Position numbers and translations under genes: made by a program. From the NCBI RefSeq assembly GCF_900110695.1, contig NZ_FOEH01000006.1:62001-126000 (forward strand): a stretch of DNA of 64,000 bases. The letters run 5' to 3'. This stretch comes from Virgibacillus subterraneus (GTDB lineage: Bacteria > Bacillota > Bacilli > Bacillales > Amphibacillaceae). The notes under the pieces were generated by a model. The model did not search any database. It saw only the letters and a program-made list of their open reading frames with translations, and was not told where the DNA came from. Below, piece by piece: positions 33,526-42,949 of the stretch; positions within the stretch are counted from its first letter, which is position 1, and every line of letters begins with the position of its first letter.

Positions 33526-33561
33526 TATAGACTACTGTCAAATGGGTGACAGTAGTCTATA
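33526..33561 (+). terminator. Hairpin after gatB
   Basis: TATAGACTACTGTCA and TGACAGTAGTCTATA are perfect 15-base arms with a 6-base loop. The following sequence is A/T-rich but has no clear T run, so termination strength is uncertain. Confidence 0.7.
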
Positions 33562-33666
33562 ATATTCTGTAAAACCCCTTTTCAAAATTGCTAAAAAGGG
33601 CTATGATAAATGTTGATGTATTTTAAATATAGATTAGTTTGGAACAGCAGGGGGGAGGGATCCACA

Positions 33667-34575
33667 ATGAAGACAGCCCGGATCATTTATAATCCAACAT
33701 CAGGTCGTGAAGCATTTAAAAAAGAATTAGCGCCCGTATTAGAGCGTTTTGAAGTTGCTGGGTATGAAACATCCACCCACGCTACAACTAGTGAGGGTGA
33801 TGCTATAAACGCAGCGAGAACTGCTGTTGAACGAGGCTTTGACTTAATTGTAGCTGCAGGCGGTGACGGTACTATTAATGAAGTTATAAATGGAATGGCA
33901 GAACAAGAATATCGCCCTAAGCTTGGGATTATCCCAATGGGAACGACAAATGACTTTGCCAGGGCATTGTGTATCCCTCGCGATATTAAAAAAGCGGTCG
34001 ATGTTATTTTGTATGATCAATCGATGCTGCTGGACATTGGTCGCGTAAACGATCAATACTTCATGAATATAGCAGGTGGCGGTAAACTTACTGAGTTAAC
34101 CTATGAAGTTCCAAGCAAATTAAAAACAATGCTCGGACAGATGGCCTATTATATGAAGGGAATTGAGATGCTTCCTTCCTTGAAGCCGATACGAGCAAAA
34201 ATAGAATATGACGGCAATATTGTTGATGAAGAAATTATGCTTTTTCTAATTTCAAACTCCAATTCGGTTGCAGGCTTTGAGAAGCTTGCTCCAGATGCCA
34301 AGCTTGACGATGGTTATTTTGATTTGCTGATTTTGAAAAAAGCTAACCTCGCAGAATTCATTCGAATTGCAAGCCTGGCCCTTCGCGGTGCACACCTTGA
34401 AGACAGCCATGTAATTTACGTGAAGGCAAAAGAAGTAAAAGTCGATACGGATGAAAAAATGCAGTTAAATATAGACGGTGAGTTTGGCGGAATGTTGCCA
34501 GGGGAATTTAAGAATCTCCAACAGCATATTGAGTTTTTTGTACCGGATAAGTTTGTAGAATCACAGAAAAGTTAG
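33667..34575 (+). CDS. dgkB: Diacylglycerol kinase DgkB
   Basis: DgkB recycles diacylglycerol, made by lipoteichoic acid synthesis, to phosphatidic acid. The catalytic loop IVAAGGDGTINEVINGMA and GIIPMGTTNDFARAL are the DAGK_cat hallmarks; YNPTSGRE starts the domain. ATG 33667 follows GGGGGGAGGG; 302 aa. Called YerQ in B. subtilis, where it also follows gatCAB. Confidence 0.95.
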   Translation: MKTARIIYNPTSGREAFKKELAPVLERFEVAGYETSTHATTSEGDAINAARTAVERGFDLIVAAGGDGTINEVINGMAEQEYRPKLGIIPMGTTNDFARALCIPRDIKKAVDVILYDQSMLLDIGRVNDQYFMNIAGGGKLTELTYEVPSKLKTMLGQMAYYMKGIEMLPSLKPIRAKIEYDGNIVDEEIMLFLISNSNSVAGFEKLAPDAKLDDGYFDLLILKKANLAEFIRIASLALRGAHLEDSHVIYVKAKEVKVDTDEKMQLNIDGEFGGMLPGEFKNLQQHIEFFVPDKFVESQKS

Positions 34576-34579
34576 ATGC

Positions 34580-34617
34580 TAAGCCCTTGATGTATATAGA
34601 TAACATCAAGGGTTTTA
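34580..34617 (+). terminator. Terminator after dgkB
   Basis: AAGCCCTTGATGT (34581-34593) and ACATCAAGGGTTTT (34603-34616) form a 12-13-bp stem ending in a short T run. Confidence 0.85.
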
Positions 34618-34685
34618 TAATGTAAATATTCAATCAGGTTATGATAAGATAATAATCACATACATGAACGTAAAGGAAGGTACCA

Positions 34686-36086
34686 ATGGCTAAACACACA
34701 GCACCAGTGGAAAAGAATGAAACAATTACGCTTAACTTCGAGGACCTCACCCATGAAGGGAATGGTGTCGGAAAAATTAATGGCTATCCATTATTTGTCC
34801 CTCAGGCTTTACCAGGAGAAGAAGGGGAAGTAAAAGTTGTTAAGGTAAATAAAAATTTTGGTTTCGGGAAATTACTTGAACTAACCAAAGAAAGTCCAGA
34901 CCGGATCGAACCTGTCTGTCATGTCCATTGCAATGGGTGTGGCCTTCAGCATATGAGTTATTCGCTGCAGCTTGAAATGAAACAAAACCAAGTGAAAAAT
35001 GCGATGAAAAAAATTGCGCATCTTGAACATGTGCCAGTAAAATCAATTATCGGCATGGATGATCCATTACATTATCGAAACAAAGTGCAAATTCCAGTTG
35101 GCGAAAAAAACGGTGAACTCATAACTGGATTTTATCAAAAACGCAGCCACCGGATTATCGAAAACACGGAAACATGTGTTACACATAACGAAGTGATTAA
35201 TGACGTTGTGAAGTCTGTAAGAGACATTACCAATAGACTTGGCATCAAAGCTTATAACGAACAAGAGCATAACGGAGTTCTTCGCCATATCATGGTGAGG
35301 ACGGGTGAAGAGACAAAGGATATTATGGTCGTACTTGTAACGCGGACAGATAAATTGCCACATCAGGATGAGTTGGTGAAGGAGCTTACTAGTGAGTTTC
35401 CCCATATAAAATCTGTCGTTCATAATGTTAATCATAAAAGGACCAATGTCATCATGGGTGATAAATCAAAAGTAATCTGGGGCGATGAATATATTCACGA
35501 TAAAATTGGTGAAATCACCTTTGCTATCTCAGCAAAATCATTTTATCAAGTAAACCCAGCACAAACCAGGAAACTGTATGATAAGGCATTAGAATATGCT
35601 GACATTGGAACAAAAGATACTGTAATTGATGCTTATTGCGGTATTGGAACGATCTCGTTATTTATGGCCCAAAAAGCGAGGAAGGTATACGGTGTCGAAG
35701 TTGTGCCAGAAGCAATCAGCGATGCCAAAAAGAATGCCAAGTTAAACGGAATTACGAACGCAGAATTCTACGTTGGTGAAGCAGAAAAGGTCATGCCATG
35801 GTGGAAGATGCAAGGATTAAACCCGGATGTCATCGTCGTTGACCCACCACGAAAAGGCTGTGATGAAGAACTTCTTAAAGCAATGACTGAAATGCAGCCA
35901 AAGCGAATTGTGTATGTATCCTGCAACCCATCAACATTAGCACGGGATTTACGCGTGCTGGAGGATAGAGGATATGCTACACAAGAAGTTCAGCCAGTAG
36001 ATATGTTTCCACAGACAGGGCATGTGGAGTGCTGTGCGTTAATAGAAAGGGTGAAAGATTATGCAGTTGGGTCCGAGAATCTATAA
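34686..36086 (+). CDS. rlmCD: 23S rRNA (uracil-5-)-methyltransferase RlmCD
   Basis: RumA-family SAM-dependent enzyme; the B. subtilis orthologue (YefA) methylates both U747 and U1939. An N-terminal TRAM domain (about residues 12-72) is followed by the four-Cys Fe-S motif (CHVHCNGCGLQHM plus the later TCVTH), the SAM site VIDAYCGIGTISLFMAQ, VVDPPRKGCDEELL and the nucleophile motif YVSCNPSTLARDL. 466 aa. It marks the right end of the conserved core block; decayed mobile DNA follows. Confidence 0.95.
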   Translation: MAKHTAPVEKNETITLNFEDLTHEGNGVGKINGYPLFVPQALPGEEGEVKVVKVNKNFGFGKLLELTKESPDRIEPVCHVHCNGCGLQHMSYSLQLEMKQNQVKNAMKKIAHLEHVPVKSIIGMDDPLHYRNKVQIPVGEKNGELITGFYQKRSHRIIENTETCVTHNEVINDVVKSVRDITNRLGIKAYNEQEHNGVLRHIMVRTGEETKDIMVVLVTRTDKLPHQDELVKELTSEFPHIKSVVHNVNHKRTNVIMGDKSKVIWGDEYIHDKIGEITFAISAKSFYQVNPAQTRKLYDKALEYADIGTKDTVIDAYCGIGTISLFMAQKARKVYGVEVVPEAISDAKKNAKLNGITNAEFYVGEAEKVMPWWKMQGLNPDVIVVDPPRKGCDEELLKAMTEMQPKRIVYVSCNPSTLARDLRVLEDRGYATQEVQPVDMFPQTGHVECCALIERVKDYAVGSENL

Positions 36087-36220
36087 AAGATTCTCGGAGT
36101 CCCATCTGCTTTAATTTCATTCTTTTCAATCAACTTATGCAAAATCTCTGGAGTGAGTTTTTTGAATTCTACAAGCTTTGTGTGTAAAACAAAAGCTTTA
36201 CAGCGCTTCTGAATTTCAAG
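36059..36220 (-). pseudogene. C-terminal relic of a large serine recombinase
   Basis: The minus frame reads FVLHTKLVEFKKLTPEILHK then LIEKNEIKADGTPRIFYRFS, which resembles the C-terminal end (LTPEIL, IEIKADG, IYYRF) of large serine recombinases/TnpX-like integrases. The catalytic domain is missing and the relic runs into the end of rlmCD. Upstream sequence turns into the IS21-like relic. Confidence 0.5.
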
Positions 36221-36237
36221 ACATGACAAAATATTTA

Positions 36238-36402
36238 ATGGCACAACGCCCTGTTAAAACTGTAAAACCAGTGCAAGAAATACAAGCACTTCACCATGAA
36301 TCATCTTATTGATTAGATATTAAACCTCCCACAAGAGATTTAACTAAGTACATGGAAATTATGGAGGGAGGTGATTCTTCATGCGTACGTATAAAGAGCT
36401 AG
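36238..36402 (+). pseudogene. 3' relic of an IS21-type transposase gene (istA)
   Basis: The frame reads MAQRPVKTVKPVQEIQALHH, ESSY, an in-frame TGA (36310-36312), then LDIKPPTRDLTKYMEIMEGG and a stop at 36400-36402. The KPPTR...Y..(L/I)M.GG tail and the overlap with the next frame are typical of IstA ends. Only the last ~55 codons remain. Confidence 0.5.
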
Positions 36403-36545
36403 AATCAATCCTACGAACATTACGTTTTGCTGAAACGTCTGAACACTTGCCCGAACTGATAAAGAGGCTGATAGTCAGACACTATCGTATATGCACAAGT
36501 GGTTCAATCTATCTGCAAAAATCACCGCTGTTTATATCCGCAAAA
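36381..36545 (+). pseudogene. 5' relic of an IS21-type helper ATPase gene (istB)
   Basis: ATG 36381 has GAGGGAGGTG ahead and encodes MRTYKELESILRTLRFAETS then EHLPELIK. The frame then shifts near 36464 and continues EADSQTLSYMHKWFNL, the expected IstB helix. The ATP-binding domain is absent. Confidence 0.55.
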
Positions 36546-36591
36546 AGTACTCTCAAGTAAAGAATAGTATACAAATCGGCCGCTATGTCTA

Positions 36592-37944
36592 TTAAAAGCT
36601 GTCTATTTCAAAAAGCTTGAAAAATTTATCTTTTAATTCCGGTTCAAGATAATCCATGTCTATTTTTACAAACGCACGATCTTCTTCCGTTAATGAATCA
36701 ATTTGCATCGGAATGTTTTCCGTTTTTATCTTATTTTTAATTTTTAGAGAGTCCTCGATCGGTCCTTCTCTGTATCCAAATGACTCAAACGAAACAGTAT
36801 CTCCATTCTCCATATCAAATTGGAAGGACCATTTAAATTCTTTGCTTCTTGCAATTCCTGCTAAAGGAGGGAAATCTGTTTTTCCAGATAAGTAAACCGA
36901 TTCTACCTTGTTCCAGTCATAAGTCTGATTGGAACCAAAGGCAGATTGTACCACTCCATCCTTTCCAATAGCCTGATAATCATGAATCGTGACGTACTGC
37001 AATATGGCAAACATGAGGAAAAAGATACTAATAGATATAAGGAATTTTTTCCTGTTTTTTCTCCAAACGGTAATAGGACCTGCCAGCAGTATAATGATGA
37101 CGAGGATCAACGATTGAAGTGCCCCTACCCATTGATCAGAAACAAGACGTAAAAATATGAAATCAGGTTCCTCCAATAAATTTTCTTTCCATTCCATCAG
37201 ATTGATAAAGATATATAAACCAAATGGAACCACTAACGCAAAATAACAATAAATTCGAAACATGGCATGTTTATAGAAATTTTTCAGTGTAACATCTCTA
37301 ACTAGGAACAATCCAATTATAAATGGTATCATTCCCATGAATAAAAGCATTACAAAATAAAATACCAGACCTTCCTCGTCAAAAGTTGTAAATGCAGCAA
37401 TAGCAGACATGTAACTGAAAATGATGAGGGGATAGCCAATCGCTGCTATTAAAAAACGAAAAAGTTTCCTTTGGATGGAAGGATTTCCCTCGTTGCTTTG
37501 GCTCTTAACTGTTTTCTTTTGATAAAAAATATCATCTATTTGAGCGAAAACATTAAACAAACACGAACTTACAGCTATGTAGCTCCTTTGTGCATTCTCA
37601 GTCATGTCTTTGATAGATTGTGGGGTCGTTACTAGATGTGTATTGAAAGATTCATAGGTCGTCTCCTCAAGAAAGGTGATTTCCTTTTCTACCCAATTTG
37701 AGTGAGAAGCATACACCGACTGAAGCCATTCTTCATTCATTAATTCATCAGGAAGTGTCTTGGTTTCTGATCTGCCTAACTGCTCCAAGTACTGATATAA
37801 CACTTCATCCGTCATCATTTGTTTTTTGATTTCGAGGATTTTGATCGTCTTCCTCTGAAGCCAATCAGGAACGTCCAAGTCTTCCATGAGTTGTTGAAAC
37901 GAAATTAACAGGTCCTTATTTTCACCATTCCTTTTTGTCTTCAT
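36592..37944 (-). CDS. Hypothetical membrane protein with EF/large soluble ends
   Basis: Not recognised. The 450-aa product has a soluble helical N-terminal half (about residues 1-160), at least five hydrophobic segments between about 165 and 335 (FRFLIAAIGYPLIIFSYM, FVMLLFMGMIPFIIGLFLV, IYCYFALVVPFGLYIFINL, SLILVIIILLAGPITVW, ISIFFLMFAILQYVTIH), and a soluble C-terminal domain of about 110 residues. ATG 37944 follows GGGTGGG; a GTG 12 bases upstream is less likely. It is the only intact gene in this stretch of relics, and its codon use looks like that of its neighbours. No function is proposed. Confidence 0.7.
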   Translation of the reverse strand: MKTKRNGENKDLLISFQQLMEDLDVPDWLQRKTIKILEIKKQMMTDEVLYQYLEQLGRSETKTLPDELMNEEWLQSVYASHSNWVEKEITFLEETTYESFNTHLVTTPQSIKDMTENAQRSYIAVSSCLFNVFAQIDDIFYQKKTVKSQSNEGNPSIQRKLFRFLIAAIGYPLIIFSYMSAIAAFTTFDEEGLVFYFVMLLFMGMIPFIIGLFLVRDVTLKNFYKHAMFRIYCYFALVVPFGLYIFINLMEWKENLLEEPDFIFLRLVSDQWVGALQSLILVIIILLAGPITVWRKNRKKFLISISIFFLMFAILQYVTIHDYQAIGKDGVVQSAFGSNQTYDWNKVESVYLSGKTDFPPLAGIARSKEFKWSFQFDMENGDTVSFESFGYREGPIEDSLKIKNKIKTENIPMQIDSLTEEDRAFVKIDMDYLEPELKDKFFKLFEIDSF

Positions 37945-37948
37945 ATTA

Positions 37949-38648
37949 TTACCCACCCAAGTCTAAAATAGAAAACTTCCATTCAGTCTCCTCCTTTAAA
38001 AAGAAATCTGGGATATAACTTAAACCCTGTTTATAATTGGTTTCAATCAAGAAAGATTCCTTTCCAATTCCCATTCTATATTTTTGTGATTTAAAATTCG
38101 TGTTTATTGTCTTCCCACTTTGAACAAAAAATCCCCTGTAAATCTTCGTAATATTTTGGAGAGGCTCCAGAATCATTCTGTCTGAATTCTTTTAAACTAT
38201 ATATTTCTCTACCATTGTTTAAAGACAGATAACAAGCATTATCAAGTTTATAAAAATTATCCTTCAATAGATAGTTGGAGTCGCCAAATATTTTTCCTAC
38301 TGGTGTTGATCCAATAATATAATTATATCTTGGTATATTTATAGAGTTGTCATTGCTATCAGGACCTAGTGCTCCAAACCAATCATATCTTCGCTCTTTG
38401 TTATTATTAGTAAAGCCACGTTTAATGGAATAGAAAAACCTATAGAAATGATAATTGTCTCTAGTAAAATGTTCATACTCTATAACCTGATTTTCCATTA
38501 ATAAGTAATTAATAGCGTTTTCATTTGTTTCATTTACTATTAAAGTTAGTTCAACATTTGCATACTCTTCAAAGTCTTGTTCATAGACCCTATCTAAAGT
38601 AAATAAGTCAGGATATTTATCAATATATTCTCCCTGTCGTAATCCCAT
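37949..38648 (-). pseudogene. Frameshifted unknown gene
   Basis: Two overlapping minus frames form one protein: 38648-38110 (starting MGLRQGEYIDKYPDLFTLDR, passing SINIPRYNYIIGSTPVGKIF) and, after a shift in the six-base A/T run at 38116-38122, the frame ending EETEWKFSILDLGG at 37949. Joined length is about 230 residues. The family was not recognised. Its stop lies only a few bases before the start of the next gene, so both may have formed an operon. It may be a real mutation or a homopolymer sequencing error. Confidence 0.55.
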
Positions 38649-38687
38649 TTTTTCATGATTTTGTGAGTGCTTTCCCTATTTGCAAAA

Positions 38688-39470
38688 TCAGTACTTTCCA
38701 ATGTTATCGCCTCCAAAATTATACTGTAGATTAACCATATGAACTTTATATGTATTTAATAAAAGTATTGAATTATTAACCGATGTTGATATAACCTTGG
38801 CATTTTTACCTGAGATCAATGATGGTTGGGTTGAATAGAACCTTTTTAAGTTTTCTTTAAAGTTTTTAATCACGATCAAAAGAAGAGAATACAGTACAGT
38901 AGCTCTGGAGATGAGAAGGATGTCTCCACGGAAAAATAATGCCTTCTTTTGTTTAAATTATCTAGTACACGCTGATGATAGTCTGGATCTTCTTCTAATA
39001 CATCATATGCGACTTCAATAGGACTATACTCTGAAAGATTTGATAAATCAACTGTATCAAATGAACTAACGATGAATACTTTTTGTGTTTGTCTAAACCT
39101 TAAATCCTCCATAATATCGGTTAATAACCATTCTTATTCCAAAGGCATTAGAGGATAAATGATAGCTACATCTATTTGATTTGGTGTCTTTAACCATGTT
39201 CTTCTTTGTATGGTATCAACATAGAGACGGTTCTCTTTCAATGAATATCCTTTGCGTTTCAAGTCTTTTACTTGATTCTAAGAAATTAGTAGCGTTAGGC
39301 ATGGTACTGGTTCTAAAGAGAAAATTACCATTTTTATAATATTTAGCGAGTACTTACAAAACGAGTCGGTGTTTCTCATCGTTCCTGTAACTAAGCAATA
39401 TGTTTCGTCAGTCTATAGAAAATGTTTTATCTTCTCTATTGCTTCACTTCTAGTATTCAATACCATCAAT
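38688..39470 (-). pseudogene. Degenerate unknown gene(s) with several frameshifts
   Basis: Coding-like segments in changing minus frames follow each other: MVLNTRSEAIEKIKHFL near 39470, KNGNFLFRTSTMPNATNFLE, SLKENRLYVDTIQRRTWLKT near 39200, then MEDLRFRQTQKVFIVSSFDT (39112) and KVISTSVNNSILLLNTYKVH near 38800. The last segment may belong to a second gene. No intact frame exceeds 80 codons. The protein family was not recognised. Confidence 0.5.
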
Positions 39471-39731
39471 CCTTTATGTAATTTGCTCTCCTATAAGATA
39501 AATAAATCAGGATGATATGATTTCTTTTCAGTTTCAAATACAAACTAATGCACTAATGGTTATGTATTACATTAATCGTATATTTACTAGAGTGAATAGT
39601 CAATATTTACTATATGTTCATATAATCATCCAACCGGATAATATTAATATTAGAGTGTTCGAATACTAAGTAAGTAGATCACATACGCTAGTGATAGATT
39701 ATTTAATACATCTTCAGTAATAATCGAACCT
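39471..39731. other. Gene-free AT-rich stretch
   Basis: No coding frame, hairpin of note or repeat was seen in these bases between two relics. Confidence 0.5.
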
Positions 39732-40035
39732 TTAGCCGGAAGAATACCATAGCGTAGTTGGACTTGCATAAATAACCTGTTTTGTAACCTCTGCTATCCA
39801 TTGATATTCTCCGTTCCTGAAATCCTGCTTAGCTTTCTCTATAACAAGTCCCTCTTCACCCATATATTCCACATATTTCTTGGCTGATACTTCAGGTAGT
39901 AATTTATCCAGCCGATATACTTTTGATACACTGCTTTTGCATCATGATTGACAGCTTGTAACTGCAAGACTACATTGAACAGTTTCGCTTGATAGAATTG
40001 AACACTTTTTTCTGGAAAATCACCCCTGATCAGTT
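39732..40035 (-). pseudogene. Relic of an alkyl/aryl-sulfatase (SdsA-like)
   Basis: Minus-strand frames read FPEKSVQFYQAKLFNVVLQL, QAVNHDAKAVYQKYIGW and, after a frame change, EVSAKKYVEYMGEEGLVIEK then AKQDFRNGEYQWIAEVTKQV. The YQKY(L/I)GW, AAKKYVEYMGG and GEYRWVAEV pattern is that of the dimerisation/C-terminal part of metallo-beta-lactamase-fold alkyl sulfatases. The region between GW and EVSAKKYV has lost about ten codons. The catalytic half is absent. Confidence 0.6.
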
Positions 40036-40322
40036 AAATTTGAGAGTATGTTGTTTGACTGTGACAGAGGGACGAAGAGGGTGTAAAAGGCACATTTATA
40101 GTAGTTGTAGTTGTTTATAAGAATTGAACTCTGACTTTACTAGTGAATTATTTTTGGATATTGGCTATGTGTTGAACCATGAGAAAATTAACACTGATAT
40201 GCGTGATGAAGTTTTTGCTTTAAAGCAGAGATCTATAAAGAATAAGATCATTGTGTATGCCCAAACGAAAAGTAAAAATTCGAATAATATGTTTTATCAA
40301 CTTTTAAAGGGGGTGACTCTTT

Positions 40323-40412
40323 ATGAGTAAATGTGGATATAATGACAGCTTTGTGTTAATTGTCGTACTATTTATCCTTTTAATTATCGTCGGTGCATCC
40401 TTCTATTACTAA
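40323..40412 (+). CDS. YjcZ-family sporulation small protein
   Basis: A 29-codon ORF with strong RBS (AAGGGGGTGA). The product ends FVLIVVLFILLIIVGASFYY after a short MSKCGYNDS start, which is the typical form of YjcZ/SscA-like tiny membrane proteins of spore formers. It probably sits in a membrane in the forespore or spore. A terminator follows. Confidence 0.85.
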   Translation: MSKCGYNDSFVLIVVLFILLIIVGASFYY

Positions 40413-40461
40413 ACCATGATACCGCCCGCTATAAACCTGAAAATGAATTCAAACCTCCTTA

Positions 40462-40493
40462 ATGAAGAGCCTTCTTAGTGGCTCTTTATTTTT
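40462..40493 (+). terminator. Terminator after the YjcZ-like gene
   Basis: AAGAGCC (40465-40471) and GGCTCTT (40480-40486) followed by TATTTTTTG. Confidence 0.75.
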
Positions 40494-40793
40494 TGCTGAT
40501 TTTTTATGTTATATAGGTATAATTGAAAAAATGAGGGGTGATCGGAAAACTCTTTTTTAACTCCAAAGGTGGAATGAGGGTTTGAGATGGAGATTCGGAA
40601 AAGTTTATTTCGGGTGTACAGCGAGTGTCTAGTTAAAATATACAGTACCTTGTAAAATAAACATTTCTGATGAGTTTGATATAAAGTGCTTAAACATGAT
40701 ATAAGTGTAAAAGAAGCAGGGGCTTTTTTGCTTTTTAATTTTGGAATAAGCGTTTGACCTAGTATTCCATAGTGAGAGGATTTGAATTAAGAT
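40494..40793. other. Intergenic stretch before the dus gene
   Basis: No gene, repeat or clear promoter was seen. GAGAGGA at 40773-40779 is the only purine-rich block before the next start. Confidence 0.4.
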
Positions 40794-41795
40794 ATGGTAG
40801 ATAATTTTTGGCGTGATTTACCACGACCGTTTTTTATACTGGCACCAATGGAAGATGTGACGGATATTGTTTTTCGCCACGTAGTAAGCGCGGCAGCCAG
40901 ACCTGATGTGTTTTTTACAGAGTTTACAAATACAGATAGTTATTGTCACCCAGAGGGGATCCAGAGTGTGCGTGGGCGTTTGACTTTCACAGAGGATGAA
41001 CAACCAATTGTAGCCCATATATGGGGAGATAAGCCTGAATACTTTCGGCAAATGAGTATTGGTATGGCGAAACAAGGGTTTAGGGGTGTAGATATCAATA
41101 TGGGCTGCCCTGTGCATAATGTGGCAAAGAAGGGGAAGGGATGTGGCCTAATTCGTCGTCCAGAAGTTGCTGCAGATATAGTACAAGCAGCAAAAGCGGG
41201 AGGATTGCCCGTAAGTGTGAAGACAAGGCTTGGTTACACTGATGTAGACGAATGGCACGACTGGCTAACACACATCTTGAAACAAGATATTGTTAATCTT
41301 TCTATTCATCTGCGTACAAAAAAGGAAATGAGTGATGTAGATGCTCATTGGGAACTAATCCCGGAGATTAAGAAACTTCGTGACCAGGTGGCACCAGATA
41401 CACTTTTGACAATCAATGGGGATATTCCTGATCGACAAACTGGCTTGAAGCTCGCTCATGAATACGGTGTCGATGGGGTTATGATCGGGCGTGGTATTTT
41501 TAAAAATCCATTTGCTTTTGAGAAGCAGCCAAAAGATCATAGTAGTAAGGAATTACTTGATCTCTTAAGGTTGCATCTGGATTTTCATGATAAATATTCA
41601 AAATTAGAACCACGGCAGATCAAGCCTCTTCGTCGATTTTTCAAGGTATATGTCCGTGGGATTCCAGGGGCTGGTGAGTTGAGAAATCAATTAATGAGTA
41701 CAGAGTCAACAGATGAAGTGCGTGCATTGCTCGATAACTTTGAACGAAAAAATGCTGAGGCGACGGGGGCTCAGAGTGAGAAAAACTTACTGTAA
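40794..41795 (+). CDS. dus: tRNA-dihydrouridine synthase
   Basis: Dus reduces uridines in tRNA with FMN and NADPH. The TIM-barrel protein (333 aa) has [18 protein letters not shown] at the start, [11 protein letters not shown], the catalytic Cys in [27 protein letters not shown] and [18 protein letters not shown]. It is a second, DusC/Dus3-like branch by its [13 protein letters not shown] region rather than clear YacF-type DusB; the assignment to a subfamily is not certain. The RBS is weak and distant (GAGAGGA, 14 bases). Confidence 0.92.
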   Translation: MVDNFWRDLPRPFFILAPMEDVTDIVFRHVVSAAARPDVFFTEFTNTDSYCHPEGIQSVRGRLTFTEDEQPIVAHIWGDKPEYFRQMSIGMAKQGFRGVDINMGCPVHNVAKKGKGCGLIRRPEVAADIVQAAKAGGLPVSVKTRLGYTDVDEWHDWLTHILKQDIVNLSIHLRTKKEMSDVDAHWELIPEIKKLRDQVAPDTLLTINGDIPDRQTGLKLAHEYGVDGVMIGRGIFKNPFAFEKQPKDHSSKELLDLLRLHLDFHDKYSKLEPRQIKPLRRFFKVYVRGIPGAGELRNQLMSTESTDEVRALLDNFERKNAEATGAQSEKNLL

Positions 41796-42076
41796 ATCAT
41801 CTGGAAATTAGTACACTAATGAGCCCCTCTTAGAAGCTTATGGAAATGACTACTTTAAAAGCTGCATAGATAATTTAGAACAGCATATGAAAAGATATTT
41901 GCTTCACTCGATTCTTAGAATGATGAGTATATGAAACGTAATTTATCGGTTAATGGAGAAAGGGTTATCAAAGGCGGTGAAGAATTAAAAAGTAAAAAGA
42001 TGATTTTTGAATATACTGATTGAAAAAAACATTGAGACATGGGGGCAGGGGATATATCCCTTTTAAAACAACAATA
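41796..42076. other. Gene-free stretch after dus
   Basis: Short open pieces occur but none has an RBS plus start. Nothing was recognised. Confidence 0.4.
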
Positions 42077-42104
42077 TGGGATGATGAACCTGTCCCTCTT
42101 GTCC
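42077..42104 (+). repeat. Short dispersed repeat TGGGAYGATGAACCTGTCCC, copy 1
   Basis: Reads TGGGATGATGAACCTGTCCC followed by TCTTGTCC. The ends GGGA(C/T) and GTCCC are complementary, so it can form a small hairpin. Further copies: 42964-42992, 43220-43248, 43495-43522, 46142-46170 and 46182-46200. Confidence 0.7.
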
Positions 42105-42139
42105 TTTATAGTTCGTTACATAGCAAAGAGGTGATTTGA

Positions 42140-42733
42140 TTGAAGTTATTTATTGATATATTACTTTTAATTGTTATTGGGTACTATAGCTACAAGTTTA
42201 TTCAAGTCATGATAAAAATGAGGCAAGACATTATTTTACCTACAACCAATGAAGAGATTGCTTCCATTAGAAAATACCCTCAAAAAGTAGTGAATTTCCC
42301 GATATATCCTGAACAAAAGATAGGAATCATTGCTTACTCTCTTAATCTCGTGTTTGTGATAGTCATGTTTTTCTTAGGAGTATTTTTAGATGGGATTAAT
42401 TGGTCTTTCTATCCATTGATGACTATCCTTCTTATCAATTCATATAGTTTTATAAACTTGTTTGCGGTAATTGGTGACGGTGTACTTTGTGGAAGTCACT
42501 TTGTTACTTGGAAAAAAATAAAGTCGTTTCAATTTCTCCCTATTGATTTAAACCATAGATACTATGGATCCTCAAAAGAGGTTAATGATAGATATGAATT
42601 GAGGATTAAGACAAAATTCTATTTTATAAGCTGTATTGTAACCACAGATGAAATGAAAGAGAAGCTGCACATGATTTTAAGTGAACATATAGCAGTGAAT
42701 GAAGGAGAGTCGGCATTAAAAATTCCGAGGTGA
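42140..42733 (+). CDS. Hypothetical membrane protein
   Basis: Not recognised beyond a general membrane protein. 197 aa with a TTG start at 42140 (GAGGTG six bases ahead). Hydrophobic segments are at about residues 3-24, 72-90 and 93-120; the C-terminal 70 residues are soluble (YYGSSKEVNDRYELRIKTKF), resembling the PH-like ends of DUF5673-type proteins. A broken SEC-C gene follows eight bases later, suggesting they once shared a transcript. Confidence 0.65.
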   Translation: MKLFIDILLLIVIGYYSYKFIQVMIKMRQDIILPTTNEEIASIRKYPQKVVNFPIYPEQKIGIIAYSLNLVFVIVMFFLGVFLDGINWSFYPLMTILLINSYSFINLFAVIGDGVLCGSHFVTWKKIKSFQFLPIDLNHRYYGSSKEVNDRYELRIKTKFYFISCIVTTDEMKEKLHMILSEHIAVNEGESALKIPR

Positions 42734-42740
42734 TAAATAA

Positions 42741-42907
42741 ATGGATAGAATGTTAAAAGAGTTTCGAAATAATTACCTAGCGATTTATTTCCAGTAGAAC
42801 AGTCTGAATCTTTAGGGAGTGACAAGGAGTCAAATGTGATTTTGATAAGAAAGAATATCAAAGCTGGTCGTAATGATCCATGTATATGTGGAAGTTGCAA
42901 AAAGTAA
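42741..42907 (+). pseudogene. Small SEC-C motif protein, frameshifted
   Basis: ATG 42741 (GAGGTGA ahead) starts MDRMLKEFRNNYL, then the frame is broken near 42778-42782. The other frame continues SDLFPVEQSESLGSDKESNV and ends IKAGRNDPCICGSCKK. GRNDPCxCGSGKK is the zinc-binding SEC-C motif found at the ends of SecA and many small proteins. One base change restores about 55 codons. The third glycine position is Cys here. Confidence 0.6.
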
Positions 42908-42949
42908 AAAAGTGCTGTGGTAAGGAATGGACATGTGGGTAAACACCTT

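Noticed and set aside
40124..40330. 68-codon ORF before the YjcZ-like gene
   Set aside because: TTG start without RBS, and the real small gene begins inside its end with a strong RBS.
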